From contig NZ_VFES01000003.1 in the NCBI RefSeq assembly GCF_007858185.1, positions 1-64,000 on the forward strand: DNA of 64,000 nucleotides, in the 5' to 3' direction. The notes under the pieces are model-generated. The model searched no databases. It was not told where the DNA came from and worked only from the letters and a program-made list of their open reading frames with translations. Positions 43,896 to 54,709 of this stretch are shown piece after piece. The stretch is from Pseudomonas grimontii. GTDB taxonomy: Bacteria > Pseudomonadota > Gammaproteobacteria > Pseudomonadales > Pseudomonadaceae. Every line of letters begins with the position of its first letter. Positions within the stretch are counted from its first letter, which is position 1. Both the position numbers and the translations under genes were made by a program.

Positions 43896-43987
43896 CAATT
43901 GCTGCCTTCGAGATTTTCACACAAGTCTTTGGACCGTCAAACTCGGTTGCCGCAGCCCGGCAGCACAAACCAGCGGTCGTTTGCGGC

Positions 43988-44992
43988 TCACTCGGGCACT
44001 TGGTAGCTAATGCCATTGGGGCCGGCCCCGACTTTATGGCTGGCCACCACTGTGCGACTGGCAGTATCGATCACAGAGAAGGTGCCGGCCTCGATATTGC
44101 TAACAAATACATAAGCGCCGTCGCTGCTGATGGCCACGCCGTGAGCGCCCTTACCGGTGGTCAGGGTGGCGACAACGCTCAAGGTCTGCGGGTCAATCAC
44201 CGAGATGCGGTCATCCGGCTCACTGCTGCTGCCCTGATTGGCTACGTAGACCTGGCGACCATCTGCCGTGGCATACATCTGAATCGGCGTTCTGCCGACG
44301 GCAACTTTACCTATCAAGCGTTGTTTTTTCGTATCGATGATTCCGAGCTTGTTCTCCGCGCTCAGCGACACATAGGCCTGCTGTCCATCTGGGGCGAAGC
44401 CGACTTGCACGGGGCCGTTACCAACGGCAATTTGCGTGGCTTCTTTCAGCGTTGCGGTATCGATTACTGATACGCTGCCACTGCGCATATTGGCGACATA
44501 CAGCATCTTGCCATCCGGGCTCAGGCGTAAACCATGGGGGAAACTACCGGTCTTGACAGTGCCGAGCTGAGTGCGTGCTTGTAGGTCAAACACCCGCACC
44601 AGATTAGCGGAAGAGTCGCTAACGAAAGCCCGCTGTCCGCTCAGGTCAGTCACCACGTGGGCAGGATGTTGCCCCGCCGGCAGGCTAAAGGCCGGTTTAT
44701 CTAGCGTGGCAGTGCTGAACACCAACAACTCACCCGCCTTCATGGCTCCTGTTTGATGTTCAGCATGCGTAGGCATGCCCACCACCAGTAGCAAGCGTCC
44801 ATCGGCGCTGATTTGTAAATTATGCGGTGCAATATTCAGGGCCAGCGTTTTGACCACACCCGTGTCGAGCCTGACTTGGCTGATCGAACTGTCGCGCTCA
44901 TTGGCCGTGTACACGGTGCCAACTGGTGCTGCCAGCGCTACGTTTAAAGCCAGAGCGAGACTGGACGCCAAAAGCAGTTTGAACTTGAGCAT
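43988..44992 (-). CDS. YncE-like secreted beta-propeller protein
   Basis: 334 residues. A signal peptide (LLLASSLALALNVALAAPVG) precedes about seven YVTN-type repeats such as VYTANERDSSISQV, LYVANMRSGSVSVIDTATL, VYVANQGSSSEPDD and VFVSNIEAGTFSVIDTASR. Such periplasmic propellers accompany copper and other metal-handling genes; binding partners are unknown. The ATG with GGAT upstream was chosen because it gives a clean signal peptide; the longer frame adds an unlikely 37-residue lead. Confidence 0.75.
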   Translation of the reverse strand: MLKFKLLLASSLALALNVALAAPVGTVYTANERDSSISQVRLDTGVVKTLALNIAPHNLQISADGRLLLVVGMPTHAEHQTGAMKAGELLVFSTATLDKPAFSLPAGQHPAHVVTDLSGQRAFVSDSSANLVRVFDLQARTQLGTVKTGSFPHGLRLSPDGKMLYVANMRSGSVSVIDTATLKEATQIAVGNGPVQVGFAPDGQQAYVSLSAENKLGIIDTKKQRLIGKVAVGRTPIQMYATADGRQVYVANQGSSSEPDDRISVIDPQTLSVVATLTTGKGAHGVAISSDGAYVFVSNIEAGTFSVIDTASRTVVASHKVGAGPNGISYQVPE

Positions 44993-45142
44993 GAGCGCTG
45001 ATCCTTTTAGCAAAACAGTGACTATTGCGACTGTTGTTCGGCGAGCAATCGCCTGCCTACCATGCTGCGCCGTTGCAACCAGTCGCTCATTGATCATGAT
45101 CAACTACTCGGCATTGAGCACTACGGAAAAAGTAGTTATTGC

Positions 45143-45350
45143 TTACGGTAAGACGAAGCGAAACAGCTCAGCCGACTTGCCGGGAAACGTCAGTCTGAGC
45201 CCAGCTTTGCTGCCTGCTGCGGCTTGGTAAGAGCCTTCGGCCAACATCGCGTTGTCGCCGGAGGGTTCCAGCGGCAAGACCTGCTTGGCACTGCCGTTTA
45301 AGAGCGTGACTTCGCCCAACGCACCGTTGCTGGTGATCGGGTTATAGGTA
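45143..45350 (-). pseudogene. truncated Cus/Czc-associated small periplasmic protein
   Basis: The frame encodes ITSNGALGEVTLLNGSAKQV, then LPLEPSGDNAMLAEGSYQ and LRLTFPGKSAELFRFVLP. This matches, from memory of the family, the C-terminal half of small periplasmic proteins found beside metal RND efflux genes. The signal peptide and the usual N-terminal half are absent, and the sequence upstream belongs to another frame. It is probably a leftover of rearrangement. Confidence 0.5.
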
Positions 45351-45353
45351 GCA

Positions 45354-45543
45354 TCATGGCGCAAGCATTTTGGTTTGCTCGTCAGAAACGGACACATCGA
45401 TCACGGTCCAGTCAGCTACCAGGCAATACGCTTTGCCCGGAAAATGCGCCTCAACAAACGACACCGCTTCGGCATCTCAGAACACTGCCGATCAAGCTGT
45501 TTCCTTTACCAACGAGTAAATCGATCAAGCCCGACATTTCCAT
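45354..45543 (-). pseudogene. small frameshifted coding remnant, unknown family
   Basis: An ATG behind a strong GGAGG site begins MEMSGLIDLLVGKGNSLIGS and soon stops. In the next frame DAEAVSFVEAHFPGKAYCLV, then ADWTVIDVSVSDEQTKMLAP, continues to a TGA. Removing a single A near position 45478 would join them into a protein of about 62 residues. It overlaps the end of the truncated periplasmic gene. The family is unknown to me. Confidence 0.4.
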
Positions 45544-45782
45544 ACATTCCTCCGGGTTTGCCTAAGAAGAAATATGCCTTCGTTCTTACAACCTATCCGC
45601 ATCGAGAAGGACTTATTAGCCTCCGGCGTCGATCTCTATCAGCTGTGTTTTGGCGCATTGCCGATAGAGTTCGATCCCGGATTGATTATAAGGCCCGTCC
45701 TCTGTCCAATCAGAAAGCCAGACCGCTGGATGATATTGCGCATGCAACCAGGAGCCGTGCAGCAGTGGCGGACACGATTACT

Positions 45783-48700
45783 TCATAGTCCGCTTCCTTG
45801 CGAGAGTTTAGATTCAACAGCGAGGCGCCGGCGGCGCATCAAGCGGTAAGCTGCCGGAATAACAAACAGGGACAGTAAGGGCGCGGTAACCATGCCACCG
45901 ACCATGGGCGCGGCAATGCGGCTCATTACTTCGCTACCGGTACCGCTACCCAATAGGATCGGCAACAGGCCAGCAATGATGACGGCTACGGTCATGGCCT
46001 TGGGTCGAACACGCTGCACGGCTCCTTCGCTAATCGCTGCGATTAGTCCACGCTCAGTACTGTCGCCGGCCTCTACACGCTCGGCCCAGGCGTTTTTTAA
46101 GTAGAGCAGCATGATCACACCGAATTCGGCAGAAACACCCGCCAGAGCAATGAAACCGACGCCAGTAGCCACCGACAGGTTGAATCCCAGCAGGTAGAGG
46201 AACCACGCCCCACCGGTAAGGGCGAACGGCAAGGTGGCCATGATCAGCAAAGCCTCGTCGAATCGGGCAAACGTCAGGTACAGCAGTACGAAAATGATCA
46301 GCAGCGTGGCGGGCACCACCAGTTTGAGCCGTGCGTTGGCTCGTTCAAGAAACTCGAACTGTCCCGAGTAACTCAGGCTCATGCCTGGCTGCAGCTTGAC
46401 CTGCTCACTCACAACCCGACGCAGATCGGCAACCACGGAAGCAATGTCCCGGCCACGCACGTCGATATACACCCATCCGGAAGGTCGGGCATTTTCGCTC
46501 TTGAGCATCGGCGGGCCTTCACTGACTTTGACCTTCGCCACGGTACCAAGAGTGATCTGACTCCCCAAAGGGGTGTAGATTGGCAATTGCTCCAGGGCGC
46601 CGAGCGAGTCACGCCACTCACGGGGATAACGTACGTTGATAGGGAAGCGTGCGAGCCCTTCAATGGTCTCGCCAACGTTCTCACCGCCAATAGCACCGGC
46701 CACGATCGACTGCACATCAGCGATATTCAATCCGTAGCGGGCAGCGGCTTTGCGGTCGATATCCACATCGACGTAACGCCCACCGGTTAATCGTTCGGCC
46801 AGTGCCGAACTGACACCGGGCACGTCCTTGGCCGCGCGCTGGACGGCCTGCGTGGCTGCATCGATCTCCATCAAGTTGCTGCCGGCAATTTTTACTCCGA
46901 TCGGACTCTTGATCCCGGTGGCGAGCATGTCGATGCGGTTGCGGATCGGTGGTATCCAGATATTAGTCAGGCCAGGGACCCGTACCACTCGATCCAGCTC
47001 TTCCACCAATTTTTCCTGGGTCATACCAGGACGCCATTGCTCGCGAGGTTTGAACTGGATAGTGGTCTCGAACATCTCCAGCGGCGCGGGGTCGGTGGCA
47101 GTTTCAGCGCGGCCGGCCTTACCGAAGACGTGTTCAACTTCGGGTACTGTCTTGATCAGACGGTCAGTCTGTTGCAGCAACTGCGCTGCTTTCTGCGCCG
47201 ACAATCCCGGCAGAGCCGAAGGCATATAGAGTAAATCGCCCTCGTCCAGCGCAGGGAGGAATTCGCCACCCAAACGGGAGATCGGCCACAACGCGCTAAG
47301 GAAGACCAATAAAGCGATCAACAGGGTGACTTTGGGCCGATGTAACACCGCATCCAGGGCCGGTTGATAGATCCTGATCAACCAGCGGTTCAGAGGATTC
47401 CGGTCCTCTTTGGGGATCCGTCCACGAATCCAGTAGCCCATCAGCACCGGCACCAGGGTTACCGATAGTCCTGCCGCCGCAGCCATGGCATAGGTCTTGG
47501 TGAAGGCCAATGGACCAAATAGACGACCCTCTTGGGCCTCTAGGGTGAACACTGGAATGAATGACAGGGTGATGATCAGCAGGCAGAAGAACAGCGCCGG
47601 TCCCACCTCCGCCGCCGCTTCGGTTATCACATGCCAGTGACGTTCGCCCTTCAACTCTTCCCCTGGATGGGCCACATGCCAGGCCTCAATCTTTTTGTGG
47701 GCGTTCTCGATCATTACCACGGCGGCATCGACCATGGCGCCGATGGCGATGGCGATCCCGCCCAAGGACATGATGTTGGCGTTGATCCCTTGGTAACGCA
47801 TAACGATGAAGGCAATCAGCACCCCCACCGGTAAGGAGATGATTGCCACCAGGGATGAACGCAGATGCCAGAGGAATACTGCACAGACCAACGCGACGAC
47901 GATGAACTCCTCGAGTAGCTTGTAGCTGAGGTTTTCGACGGCGCGATCGATCAGTTTGCTGCGGTCATAGGTGGTGACGATTTCCACCCCCGCCGGCAAA
48001 CTGCTTTTCAGGTCGTCCAGTTTGGCCTTGACCGCCGCAATGGTCTCACGAGCGTTCTTGCCGCTACGCAGAATAACCACGCCGCCGACAGTCTCACCCT
48101 CGCCGTCGAGCTCGGTGATACCACGACGCATCTCCGGGCCCAACTGGATCGTTGCCACGTCGCCGAGGGTCACCGGCACCCCGCCGGCACCGAGCTTGAG
48201 CGGAATCGAACGAAAGTCATTGAGCGTCTTCAGGTAACCGGAAGCGCGCACCATAAACTCGGTCTCCGCCATCTCCAGTAACGCACCACCGGTTTCCTGA
48301 TTGGCCTTGCCGATAGCCTCAGTCACCGCTGCTTGAGTGATGCCTAGGTTGGCCAGTTTCAGTGGGTCGAGCTGCACCTGATACTGCTTGACCATGCCGC
48401 CCACGGTGGCCACTTCCGCAACATTCGGTAGGGTCTTGAGTTCGAACTTGAGGAACCAGTCCTGCAAGGCGCGCAGTTGCGCCAAGTCGTGTCCGCCACT
48501 GCGATCCACCAGTGCGTACTGATAGATCCAGCCCACGCCTGTGGCGTCGGGTCCCAAGGACGGTTTGGCGGAAGCCGGTAGGCGGCTTTGGACCTGACTC
48601 AAGTATTCCAGCACCCGCGAGCGGGCCCAATATAAGTCCGTGCCGTCTTCGAACAACACGTACACGAAGCTGTCGCCGAAAAAGGAATAGCCGCGTACGG

Positions 48701-48941
48701 TCTTAGCCCCCGGCACCGAGAGCATGGTGGTGGCCAACGGATAGGTCACCTGGTTCTCAACTATCTGCGGCACTTGTCCCGGATAAGGGGTGCGGATAAT
48801 CACCTGAACATCGGAAAGGTCTGGCAATGCATCGATGGGTGTGCTCTGAACCGACCAGACGCCCCAAACCGTGACGAAGATCGTCGCCAGCAGCACCAGA
48901 AAGCGGTTTGCCACTGACCAGCGAATCAGGGCGGCGATCAT
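45783..48941 (-). CDS. cusA: copper/silver RND efflux permease CusA
   Basis: 1052-residue heavy-metal RND transporter with the two-fold 6+6 transmembrane layout. Helix 4 contains [20 protein letters not shown], the wording of the monovalent Cu/Ag (CusA) subgroup rather than CzcA, and the periplasmic porter domains carry [20 protein letters not shown]. It exports Cu(I)/Ag(I) from periplasm or cytoplasm through CusB and CusC using the proton gradient. It overlaps cusB by 4 bp. Confidence 0.92.
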   Translation of the reverse strand: MIAALIRWSVANRFLVLLATIFVTVWGVWSVQSTPIDALPDLSDVQVIIRTPYPGQVPQIVENQVTYPLATTMLSVPGAKTVRGYSFFGDSFVYVLFEDGTDLYWARSRVLEYLSQVQSRLPASAKPSLGPDATGVGWIYQYALVDRSGGHDLAQLRALQDWFLKFELKTLPNVAEVATVGGMVKQYQVQLDPLKLANLGITQAAVTEAIGKANQETGGALLEMAETEFMVRASGYLKTLNDFRSIPLKLGAGGVPVTLGDVATIQLGPEMRRGITELDGEGETVGGVVILRSGKNARETIAAVKAKLDDLKSSLPAGVEIVTTYDRSKLIDRAVENLSYKLLEEFIVVALVCAVFLWHLRSSLVAIISLPVGVLIAFIVMRYQGINANIMSLGGIAIAIGAMVDAAVVMIENAHKKIEAWHVAHPGEELKGERHWHVITEAAAEVGPALFFCLLIITLSFIPVFTLEAQEGRLFGPLAFTKTYAMAAAAGLSVTLVPVLMGYWIRGRIPKEDRNPLNRWLIRIYQPALDAVLHRPKVTLLIALLVFLSALWPISRLGGEFLPALDEGDLLYMPSALPGLSAQKAAQLLQQTDRLIKTVPEVEHVFGKAGRAETATDPAPLEMFETTIQFKPREQWRPGMTQEKLVEELDRVVRVPGLTNIWIPPIRNRIDMLATGIKSPIGVKIAGSNLMEIDAATQAVQRAAKDVPGVSSALAERLTGGRYVDVDIDRKAAARYGLNIADVQSIVAGAIGGENVGETIEGLARFPINVRYPREWRDSLGALEQLPIYTPLGSQITLGTVAKVKVSEGPPMLKSENARPSGWVYIDVRGRDIASVVADLRRVVSEQVKLQPGMSLSYSGQFEFLERANARLKLVVPATLLIIFVLLYLTFARFDEALLIMATLPFALTGGAWFLYLLGFNLSVATGVGFIALAGVSAEFGVIMLLYLKNAWAERVEAGDSTERGLIAAISEGAVQRVRPKAMTVAVIIAGLLPILLGSGTGSEVMSRIAAPMVGGMVTAPLLSLFVIPAAYRLMRRRRLAVESKLSQGSGL

Positions 48942-50422
48942 GGCTGGCCCCCTAGTTTTTCCAGGTGTTCAACGCGCAAACCATCATCGGTTTGGCTAAC
49001 CGAGACCCTAACCTTCTCGCCAGTCTTGAGACCTTGAATGAGAGCAGGGTCAGCCAATGGGAGGGTCATGGTCATACCCGGCATGCCCAGCGTCTTGAAC
49101 GGACCAAGGGCAATTGTTACGTCTTGGTTGTTGATCTCGACGATCTTCCCATCCGCCTCATGAAAGCTGGAGGCTGCTGCGCTGGGTGGTGACATTTCCA
49201 GCGTGCTCGCAACAATGCCCTTGAGACTGGCCTCAGAGTCGAGCAGAAACTGTCCAGAGCTGACTACCTGCTGACCTTCTTCCAACCCCTTTAAAACCAC
49301 CGTCTTGCCTTCGTTTTCCTGCCCGAGTTGCACTTCTATGGGGCGGTAGCGACCAGCGTCTTCGGCGAGCATCACCAAGACTCGTCGGCCGGTGCGAATG
49401 ATTGCCTCGCTCGGCACCCACAGCACACTTTGTTCGGTCGAACGATTCAGGTGCACTTGGGCCGTCATACCCGGCCTGAGTCGCCCATCCAGGTTGGGCA
49501 GTTCGACCCGCACACGCACAGTTCGGCTGTCGGGATTGGTTTCGGGCAAAATCGCACTGACCGTGCCCTTAAGCACTGTGCCCGGAAAGGCTGGCAGACG
49601 TGCTTCGACCGCTTGCCCCATGATGATCGATCCAGTCTCCGACTCTGGAACGGCCACTGCCAGCCAGACGCTGCTCAAGCCATTGACTCGAGCCAGAGTC
49701 TCGCCGGCCGCCACGGTCATACCCGAACGTACATTCAACTCTTGCAGCACACCGCTTATGGGGCTGGTGAGCGTCAGGACCGGCTGGGTCTTGCCGCTTC
49801 GCTCCACTTGAGCAATCAACGTCGCTGGCATCCCGGTCAAGCGCAAGCGTTGGCGCGCTGCCGCCAGCAAGTCGGCATCGCCACTGCGTTTGAGTGCGAG
49901 AAACTCTTCCTGAGCAGCGGCCCACTCCGGGACCAGGATATCGGCTAAAGCCGCATGGGCTTTGAGCACATCGCCTGGAGCACGGGCATACACCCGCTCC
50001 ACAAAGCCAGCAGTACGCGATTGAATCACCGCAACATCCCGCTCGTCGAATGCCAGCACACCGACCACGTCCAGGCTGGAAGCAAGCACGCCGCGAGTGA
50101 CTGTGGCCAGTCGTAAGCCGAGATTCTGGGTCAGGCTGGGGTCAATACTGATGGCAGCACTGTCCGCTGCAGCATCAGCGTAGCGGGGCTTCAACTCCAT
50201 ATCCATAAAGGGAGATTTGCCTGGTTTATCGAATTTCTGTTGCGGCTGCATCGGGTCGTACCAATACAGTACTTTGCGTTCGTCTTGCGTTTTAGGGGCC
50301 TGTTCGGAGGTGGTCTCAGGCATTGCACTCATGCGCTGCTGAGCGAACCAATAACCGCCGGCAGCGCCCAAGGCAATCGAGAGGCCTGTCAGCAAAGCCC
50401 CTTTCCAGATTCGAGTGCTCAT
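48938..50422 (-). CDS. cusB: CusB periplasmic adaptor with fused CusF domain
   Basis: 494 residues. An N-terminal anchor (about 10-30) is followed by a heavy-metal-binding domain ([25 protein letters not shown] region), alpha-hairpin, lipoyl and barrel domains of the membrane-fusion family. The last about 80 residues ([34 protein letters not shown]) form a CusF-type copper chaperone with the Met pair of its Cu(I) site. In E. coli CusF is a separate protein; here chaperone and adaptor are one chain. It overlaps both neighbours by 4 bp. Confidence 0.9.
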   Translation of the reverse strand: MSTRIWKGALLTGLSIALGAAGGYWFAQQRMSAMPETTSEQAPKTQDERKVLYWYDPMQPQQKFDKPGKSPFMDMELKPRYADAAADSAAISIDPSLTQNLGLRLATVTRGVLASSLDVVGVLAFDERDVAVIQSRTAGFVERVYARAPGDVLKAHAALADILVPEWAAAQEEFLALKRSGDADLLAAARQRLRLTGMPATLIAQVERSGKTQPVLTLTSPISGVLQELNVRSGMTVAAGETLARVNGLSSVWLAVAVPESETGSIIMGQAVEARLPAFPGTVLKGTVSAILPETNPDSRTVRVRVELPNLDGRLRPGMTAQVHLNRSTEQSVLWVPSEAIIRTGRRVLVMLAEDAGRYRPIEVQLGQENEGKTVVLKGLEEGQQVVSSGQFLLDSEASLKGIVASTLEMSPPSAAASSFHEADGKIVEINNQDVTIALGPFKTLGMPGMTMTLPLADPALIQGLKTGEKVRVSVSQTDDGLRVEHLEKLGGQP

Positions 50423-51681
50423 TGATTGGCGTCCCCATAAGCAAAATACAGGCGAGCACTGGTGAGGGCGCGCTGTTCTTCGAAGTCGATCTGTTTGAGG
50501 CGGGTCTCGATGAGTTCCCGTCGGGCCGCGATGACCGCCGCCAAGTCGCTTTTACCGGCGCGGTAGCTGGCCATGGTCAGCGCCACCTTTTCCTTGGCCA
50601 GGGGTAGCAGACTGTCCTGGCTGCGGCGCATGGCACGGTTTAGACGCTCGTACTCGGCCAAATCGTCCTCCAGTTGCTGGGAATGTTCACGCAAGAGAGC
50701 CTCGCGCTCGGCCTCCAACTGATTCAGTTCGGCGTGTTTGGCGGCGATTTTCGGGTTCTGTCGGGAGTCGGGGAACAGTGGCAGGTCGAAAGTAAATTGC
50801 ACGCTGACCATATCGCCGAACTGGCGGCCGCGGCGCTGGTAGTCGAGTTCCCAACTCCAGTCGGACTGCTTTTCCGACTCGGCTTCACGGACCTTGGCCT
50901 GCGCTTCGCGGGTCATTGGAGTGAAAGCCGCCAGCGCGGGATGATGTTGCAGCTTATGGGAATAACCTGAGGTATCGATGGGCCACTCGGGCAAGCTGCC
51001 GACGGGCTGGTCATTGGCCGCTGGGCCAATCCAGCGTTTGAGGGCCGCTCGGGCTTGCGCACGCAGGCGAATTAACTCGTCCTGTTGTTCCGCCAACTGA
51101 GCCGCCTCCTGTTTTGGCGTGACCGCATCGGCAGGCTGAGCACGGCCACCGGCGATCTGCGCCCGGACGGTATCAGCCAACAGACGGTTCTCCCGGTAAA
51201 AATCCTGAAACAGCGCCTCTTTACGTTCGACGGAGTAGCTGCTGATCCAGGCTAATGCCGTGGCCTGACGAACGTTCAAGCGCTCGACACGGCTTTCGGC
51301 CGCGGCTCGATCTACCGACGCCTCGGCAACTTCAACGCGCGCCCTACGCTTGTCACGGTTGGGTACCTCCTGCATGACGCCGACCATCTGCATGGTCATG
51401 AAGTCCTGCTCGAGGCGCCAGCGGTCAGGGCCGCCGATGGGATAGTTTTGTACGCCCAGCAGGAGCTTCGGGTCGGGTAGTTCACCGGCTGGAATGGCGG
51501 CGCTGCTGGCCGCTTGCAGTTTGGCCGCTTGGGCGGTCAGTGATGGTGCATTGTTTTCAGCCAAGCGTAAGGCTTCGTCGAGTGTCAGGGGCGCAGCAAG
51601 ACTTGGCAACGCCAGCACGCTTGCCGCCAGGGCCGCCACGAGGGGCCAACCGGTGCAGTAGCACTTGGAATTCATGTTCAC
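50419..51681 (-). CDS. cusC: outer membrane efflux protein CusC
   Basis: 420 residues of the TolC/OEP family: signal peptide ending near LPSLAAPLTLDEALRLAENN, and two long coiled-coil repeats (residues 100-220 and 320-400) forming the periplasmic tunnel. No lipobox Cys follows the signal, unlike E. coli CusC. It is first gene of the cusCBA set, with the operon probably starting at the small Cys-rich protein upstream. Confidence 0.88.
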   Translation of the reverse strand: MNMNSKCYCTGWPLVAALAASVLALPSLAAPLTLDEALRLAENNAPSLTAQAAKLQAASSAAIPAGELPDPKLLLGVQNYPIGGPDRWRLEQDFMTMQMVGVMQEVPNRDKRRARVEVAEASVDRAAAESRVERLNVRQATALAWISSYSVERKEALFQDFYRENRLLADTVRAQIAGGRAQPADAVTPKQEAAQLAEQQDELIRLRAQARAALKRWIGPAANDQPVGSLPEWPIDTSGYSHKLQHHPALAAFTPMTREAQAKVREAESEKQSDWSWELDYQRRGRQFGDMVSVQFTFDLPLFPDSRQNPKIAAKHAELNQLEAEREALLREHSQQLEDDLAEYERLNRAMRRSQDSLLPLAKEKVALTMASYRAGKSDLAAVIAARRELIETRLKQIDFEEQRALTSARLYFAYGDANQ

Positions 51682-51776
51682 GATTCCTGTGATGATCCAC
51701 TGCGCGCCTCTCTAAACATGCGCACAGATATGCCATCCCGCGCCAGAGCAGGATGAGGCTCAGTGTGGTACAGGAA

Positions 51777-52118
51777 TCAAGCGCGAGGCGGTCGCCACAC
51801 CCCGGACGGGGTCTGAGTAGGCAGGGAGTCGCTGAAGATTGTCAGCATCTGAGGACTGGACAAACGGGTGGCAGGTTTCCCAAACGACACCTGTAGCAGA
51901 CTGGCGCTCCTGCATTCCTGACCAGGTTTGCAGGGTTTGCCATGGTCGGAGGAGCTGCTCATCTCGACGCAGCAGTCCTGGTTCATATCAGCCATCATGG
52001 TCATGCCCGTCGTTTTCATCGGGCAAGGTTCTATCGGTGACTGAATACCCGCCATCCCGCTGAGGGGAAGCGCCAAGCTGATCAGGAAAATGAGGCAACA
52101 CCGCAGATAGCGTTTCAT
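51777..52118 (-). CDS. small secreted Cys/Met-rich copper-locus protein
   Basis: 113 residues. A signal peptide (LIFLISLALPLSGMAG) precedes a segment rich in possible metal ligands (CPMKTTGMTMMADMNQDCC, then HGKPCKPGQEC). No known family fold is clear; CopL-type leader or regulatory proteins are comparable in size and place. It lies 95 bp upstream of cusC in the same direction, with a CopR-type box just before it, so it is probably the first gene of the cus operon. Confidence 0.6.
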   Translation of the reverse strand: MKRYLRCCLIFLISLALPLSGMAGIQSPIEPCPMKTTGMTMMADMNQDCCVEMSSSSDHGKPCKPGQECRSASLLQVSFGKPATRLSSPQMLTIFSDSLPTQTPSGVWRPPRA

Positions 52119-52154
52119 GCGAAGGAGTTTAGTCGCAGGTAAAGGGATAAACCA

Positions 52155-52169
52155 TTACGAATCTGTCAG
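52155..52169 (-). promoter_or_regulatory. CopR-type copper box before the cus operon
   Basis: TTACGAATCTGTCAG on the plus strand, read CTGACA-N5-GTAA toward the gene, 37 bp from its start. It shares the TTAC-N5-TGTCAG frame with two further copies before copA and ptrA. Confidence 0.65.
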
Positions 52170-52332
52170 GAGGAACCAGCCAGATAGCCCAGCAGGTCAA
52201 CATGAGTCTCCTTGCCTAGAAACAAGGACTCGCTAAACAGCGAAGCCTGACTCCCTGAGCATGGAAGTAGTTAAAGCTCACAGAATACCGTTCGGATCAC
52301 GTTTGATTGGTTTTACTATTAGTGTGGCCTCG

Positions 52333-52358
52333 GTAGCTGCCGTAGCTGCCGTAGCTGC
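52333..52358. repeat. 9-bp tandem repeat (GTAGCTGCC) x3
   Basis: Two perfect copies and one lacking its last base lie just after the stop of the sterol desaturase gene reading direction. No function is evident. Confidence 0.7.
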
Positions 52359-52374
52359 AAAGTAAGGGAGCCCA

Positions 52375-53244
52375 CTAGCCTTTGTTTACACGGCCATGCT
52401 CAAAGGGTTCGATGAGCTGTCCAAGGTAATTTTTGGGGTAATCCTTTCCATGCAATCCGACCTCGGCTTGGCCTAGTTTCCCCAGACTGTCATAGAACGT
52501 GCCAAATATTCGGTCCCACACCATCAGAAACTCACCATAGTTGACCTGGGCGTCTTCAAAGTCGCGTTTGTGATGCCAGCGATGAATTTCGGCAACACCG
52601 ATAATGTGGCGCAACCATCCCACCCGGTAGTCCAGGTTCGAATGCTGGAAGGCCAAGTGCACTGTTAGAACTCCAAACCAAGTGGCCACAACTGCGGAGG
52701 GTGCGCCTGATGCGAACAGGATCACCAGCCCCGGACTCGCCATAAGCACCGCGTGCAACGGATGTCGTCGCTCCCCGTTCATCCAATACAACCGCTCGGC
52801 GCTGTGATGTGGCATGTGAAAACGCCACAGCCAATGCACTCGGTGACTGATCCGGTGCATGACATATAGGCTCAGATCGAGTACGGCGATGACTAGTAGC
52901 AACTGCAGCCACAGCGGGCTCTCGATCGGAAAGAGACGAACCGAAGCTGGCACCGCATCACCAAGCTTGACCAGGACTCCAGCTGTGAATTGAATGACAG
53001 AAAGGTTCACCAACATGTGCAGCAGGTCTGTCGCGGTGTCGTGATGATCCTCAAGCCAAGCTTCTCGGAAAGGTTGGATGCGCTCCAAACCAGCAATGAT
53101 CAAAAGTCCCACTGCAGCAACTAGGGGAGTCGTGGGCCAATACGGTACGCCGGTATACAGCGTCCAGATCATGAAGGCAGCAGAGCCGCCAAACACGAGT
53201 GGATAGCTCACCCACCGTAAGGCGAATCGTAGAAAGGAAGGCAT
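52375..53244 (-). CDS. sterol desaturase/fatty acid hydroxylase family protein
   Basis: 289-residue membrane protein with four or more hydrophobic helices and the eight-His di-iron signature: MHRISHRVHWLWRFHMPHHS and IHRWHHKRDF. Family members hydroxylate or desaturate lipids using di-iron and oxygen. Genes of this family recur in Pseudomonas and Cupriavidus copper loci, possibly to adjust membrane lipids under metal stress. It lies downstream of, and in the same direction as, the AraC-type gene. Confidence 0.8.
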   Translation of the reverse strand: MPSFLRFALRWVSYPLVFGGSAAFMIWTLYTGVPYWPTTPLVAAVGLLIIAGLERIQPFREAWLEDHHDTATDLLHMLVNLSVIQFTAGVLVKLGDAVPASVRLFPIESPLWLQLLLVIAVLDLSLYVMHRISHRVHWLWRFHMPHHSAERLYWMNGERRHPLHAVLMASPGLVILFASGAPSAVVATWFGVLTVHLAFQHSNLDYRVGWLRHIIGVAEIHRWHHKRDFEDAQVNYGEFLMVWDRIFGTFYDSLGKLGQAEVGLHGKDYPKNYLGQLIEPFEHGRVNKG

Positions 53245-53312
53245 TGCTCAGCTCCTAGATATGGAACCATCACAATATGTTAAGAGGTGAGCTTTCGGCT
53301 TGAACGAAAGAG

Positions 53313-54059
53313 CTAAGTCTCCTGGAGATGAACTTCAGCCAAAGCGGATGACGGATCGATACCCAGTAGCGCCCGGAATGTCCGGGAGAAATGAGCCGAG
53401 TCTGAAAAACCCGCCTGATGAGCCGCGTCGGTCAGCCGTGCACCTTTAGCCAAATGCTGCAGGGCTTGCGTGAGACGTAACCATCTCACGTAACTGCGAA
53501 GCGGCAGCCCCGTATGTTCCACGAACCAATGAGAAAACCGCGTGGGGGATAGATGCACCACAGCGGCCAACTCTTCGCGTCCCATTTGGCCTCTGCTCAG
53601 CGCCTCAATTACCTTGATCAAGCGAGGATCTGGGGGCGGGAGATCGGGCAGTCGCAGCGCCTGGCGCACCCCGGTCCTAACCTGGAGATCAGTGTGTCCT
53701 GGCTCGTGCAGTGCGTCGACTATCGGCGCTACGTCCGCCGGAGTGATCCAGATCACCCTCGCTTCTTCCGCACCCCGCAGAGCGTGGGCTTCCTCGGAAA
53801 GCGCATCCACATAGATCGACAGAACGTGACCGGCGCTCATCTGGTGTTTCAAACCGGCCGGAATGAAGATGGCGCCCCCTGTTTGAATACCCATCGGGGT
53901 TTGAACTGATACAGTTGAGTCGAGGCCAACTGAGATCTGATGTGCTTGATGGAGGTGCCATTCCTGGTGACCGGCACGGCCATAAAAGACACCGATACCA
54001 GGGCCAACCCATGCATGACCTGCCCAGCGCACGATCTCTGCTGTAACCCAGCTCTTCAT
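53313..54059 (-). CDS. AraC-family transcriptional regulator
   Basis: 248 residues. An N-terminal cupin-like sensing half (HQEWHLHQAHQISVGL, IFIPAGLKHQMSAGH, with several His that could bind metal) is followed by a C-terminal double helix-turn-helix (LAAVVHLSPTRFSHWFVEHT and LTDAAHQAGFSDSAHFSRTF). It is 68 bp upstream of the desaturase gene and may control it. Confidence 0.82.
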   Translation of the reverse strand: MKSWVTAEIVRWAGHAWVGPGIGVFYGRAGHQEWHLHQAHQISVGLDSTVSVQTPMGIQTGGAIFIPAGLKHQMSAGHVLSIYVDALSEEAHALRGAEEARVIWITPADVAPIVDALHEPGHTDLQVRTGVRQALRLPDLPPPDPRLIKVIEALSRGQMGREELAAVVHLSPTRFSHWFVEHTGLPLRSYVRWLRLTQALQHLAKGARLTDAAHQAGFSDSAHFSRTFRALLGIDPSSALAEVHLQET

Positions 54060-54241
54060 TCTCTAGCTCGGCCTACTTCCACTTTTGTCCGTGCCGACTG
54101 CACACGTATAGTCATTCGGCATCTGACTGCGGCATCGTATTGATGCAGGGCCATGATGGGCTATTCCTACCCGGACATTTGAGCGTTTTGCCGATGCCGG
54201 ATCGACCGGTTTAGTATCGTTCGGGTTATGAACGTTTGTAA

Positions 54242-54709
54242 TTAGTTTGCCGGGTACTCAGCGATCACTTGGTCGGTACCTGCTTTGCTCAGACCGATGA
54301 CCTGATACGCATGCTGCTTCCCACCAACCTCCATACCAGGCGAGCCTGCCGGCATCCCCGGCACAGCAATCCCGATAAGGTCGTCACGTTTGCTCAAGGC
54401 AACTATTTGCTCAGCTGGTACGTGGCCTTCAACAAATTTTCCGTTGATCACCGCGGTGTGGCATGACGAGAGACGCGGCACAACACCCAGGTCCTGCTTG
54501 ATAGCGCTCATGTTGGTTTCTACATGATCAACGACGGTGAAGCCGTTAGCTTCAAGGTGCTTGATCCACTTCTTGCAGCATCCACAGTTAGCGTCACGAT
54601 GGACGTCGATCGTCAGCGACTCAGCTGCATGACCAGCTGAACTGATAAACAGAGCCGCGAATGCAGCGAGGCGAAGTGCCCGACCGGGACGAAGAAAGTT
54701 ATTTCGCAT
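54242..54709 (-). CDS. DUF411 metal-binding protein
   Basis: 155 residues: signal peptide (LRLAAFAALFISSAGHAAE) and a small thioredoxin-like DUF411 domain with the CGCCKKW motif near residue 44 and a later VPRLSSCHTAVING. DUF411 proteins are periplasmic, found with copper genes and likely bind copper through the Cys cluster. The internal ATG, with GGAG upstream, was chosen; it overlaps the cytochrome gene end by 11 bp. Last gene of the cop operon. Confidence 0.8.
   Translation of the reverse strand: MRNNFLRPGRALRLAAFAALFISSAGHAAESLTIDVHRDANCGCCKKWIKHLEANGFTVVDHVETNMSAIKQDLGVVPRLSSCHTAVINGKFVEGHVPAEQIVALSKRDDLIGIAVPGMPAGSPGMEVGGKQHAYQVIGLSKAGTDQVIAEYPAN

Noticed and set aside
45375..45849. 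Plus-strand frames of 90-137 codons between the YncE-like and cusA genes
   Set aside because: No ribosome site or domain; the minus strand holds remnants with a strong ribosome site and family-like sequence instead.
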